The notes beneath the pieces are model-generated. The model did not search any database and was not told the DNA's origin. It worked only from the letters and a program-made list of their open reading frames with translations. DNA of 5,476 bases from Thermoplasmata archaeon (GTDB lineage: Archaea; Thermoplasmatota; Thermoplasmata; Thermoplasmatales; Thermoplasmataceae): the NCBI GenBank assembly GCA_021835265.1, contig JAKBQK010000393.1:1-5476 (forward strand). The letters run 5' to 3'. Of the stretch, positions 4,975 to 5,476 are shown one piece after another (the first letter of the stretch is position 1; each line of letters begins with the position of its first letter). The position numbers and the translations under genes were made by a program.

Positions 4975-5188
4975 CTATAAACCTCCAATTAATATAACAT
5001 AAGTAGAATTACTTGAGGTCTTACGTTTTCCCGCAAAAGGATTCTTTCACCAAAAAATCTATTATGACTTAATTATGAAGCATCAATTTAGAAATCGTTT
5101 AAAACATTCTTTCATATTTAGCCTTAAAAGTCAAGAATAAATATTTCAACACTATTGATAAAGTATTCCATTACATCTGTAATTGATA
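4975..5188. other. AT-rich right end of the element, no supported gene
   Basis: About 210 bases lie between the inverted-repeat segment and the right attachment site. The longest ATG frame I see is 21 codons (5075-5140, plus). I looked for the tail of a recombinase here, the usual place for one in tRNA-integrated elements, and found none. Confidence 0.5.
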
Positions 5189-5203
5189 CGGCCAAGCCCA
5201 TTT
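5189..5203 (+). repeat. Right attachment site (attR core), copy of the tRNA-Val 3' end
   Basis: CGGCCAAGCCCATTT is identical to 677-691. No tRNA body precedes it, so this is the displaced original 3' end of the tRNA-Val gene and marks where chromosomal sequence resumes. A chance 15-base match starting exactly in a tRNA 3' end is very unlikely. Confidence 0.8.
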
Positions 5204-5317
5204 CAGTTTCATGTGGAAGTATTTCTATTCTATTCAACGAAACTAAACATACTGTTTCAGGAACGAATTCGCTTTGCCTAAACTGAAAAAAGATGCAACA
5301 ATCTATTTAACATGGGA

Positions 5318-5323
5318 TTTATA
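5318..5323 (+). promoter_or_regulatory. TATA-like box of the partial gene at the window end
   Basis: TTTATA is centred about 24 bases before the ATG at 5344, consistent with a nearly leaderless archaeal transcript. Confidence 0.35.
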
Positions 5324-5343
5324 CAAGTTCATACAGGATAAAT

Positions 5344-5476
5344 ATGATTTCTAAGAGAAATTACAAAGTTATTGAGATAGAAACTTCGTATTCCAAGGCC
5401 AAGATACTCAAAGGAATATCACTAATCAATGAAGCTTTTCCTGAAGAAGAATTTAGTTTGGAATTTTCAGGGGATA
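5344..5476 (+). CDS. Partial gene running off the window, unknown function
   Basis: The frame is open from ATG 5344 to the end of the window, giving 44 residues beginning MISKRNYKVIEIETSYSKAK and continuing into an acidic stretch FPEEEFSLEF. An in-frame TAA at 5308 and no other start in between fix the ATG. AGG lies six bases before it and a TATA-like box about 24 bases before it. It sits just outside the right attachment site, so it should be an ordinary chromosomal neighbour of tRNA-Val. Too little is visible to assign a family. Confidence 0.55.
   Translation, partial: MISKRNYKVIEIETSYSKAKILKGISLINEAFPEEEFSLEFSGD

Larger units (their letters stand above)
677..5203. mobile_element. tRNA-Val-integrated element carrying a restriction-modification operon; no integrase seen
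   Basis: Direct repeats of the tRNA-Val 3' end lie 4512 bases apart and bound a block of accessory genes: a Type II restriction-modification pair, small membrane proteins, a small basic protein, degenerate gene pieces and a structured non-coding segment. This is the layout of an element inserted by site-specific recombination at a tRNA gene. None of the visible proteins has a tyrosine recombinase, serine recombinase, Rep, MCM or primase signature. I looked for an integrase fragment beside both borders and found none. It could be a satellite-like element moved in trans, a remnant whose integrase was deleted, or a genomic island now fixed in place. The border repeats are seen directly; mobility is inferred. 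Confidence 0.7.

Noticed and set aside
5396..5402. Another GGCCAAG, as in the attachment core
   Set aside because: Only seven bases match and they lie inside the partial coding region, so it is not a third attachment site.
1..5476. CRISPR array
   Set aside because: No regularly spaced repeated units of 24-40 bases are present on either strand.

Overview
The window looks archaeal, most likely from a low-GC member of the Nitrososphaerota (Thaumarchaeota, ammonia oxidisers). Two tRNA genes lack an encoded CCA end. Most of the real genes have an AT-rich TATA-like box about 23-27 bases before the start codon and almost no leader, which fits archaeal leaderless transcripts. The species cannot be named from this sequence alone.

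Layout. Bases 26-97 hold tRNA-Gly(CCC) and 616-688 hold tRNA-Val(CAC). They are separated by about 520 bases with no convincing gene. The last 12 bases of tRNA-Val plus the three bases after it (677-691) recur exactly at 5189-5203. This is the usual signature of an element integrated into the 3' end of a tRNA gene: the tRNA stays intact and the displaced original end marks the far border. The element is therefore about 4.5 kb, and the chromosome resumes at 5204 with a gene that runs off the window at 5344.

Inside the element, from left to right: a two-gene Type II restriction-modification operon on the minus strand (methyltransferase 2683-1439, then endonuclease 1436-765); a broken or unusually started small cysteine-containing gene (2929-2706); a one-helix membrane anchor with a coiled coil (3304-2954, minus); a divergent five-helix membrane protein (3446-4132, plus); a small, very basic protein (4377-4150, minus); a GC-richer, purine-rich segment with many self-complementary stretches that may be a structured RNA (about 4426-4736); and a 230-base segment bounded by 12-base inverted repeats (4745-4974). 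I see no integrase, replicase or transposase, so the element would have to be moved by an enzyme supplied elsewhere, or be immobile now.

How the parts may work together (inference): the restriction-modification pair would protect the host from foreign DNA and penalise loss of the element. The small membrane and basic proteins are typical accessory cargo and have no assignable role. The structured segment at 4.4-5.0 kb could be a non-coding RNA, an origin-like region or a non-autonomous repeat. Together with the apparently integrase-less, tRNA-bounded architecture, it is the most unusual thing here.
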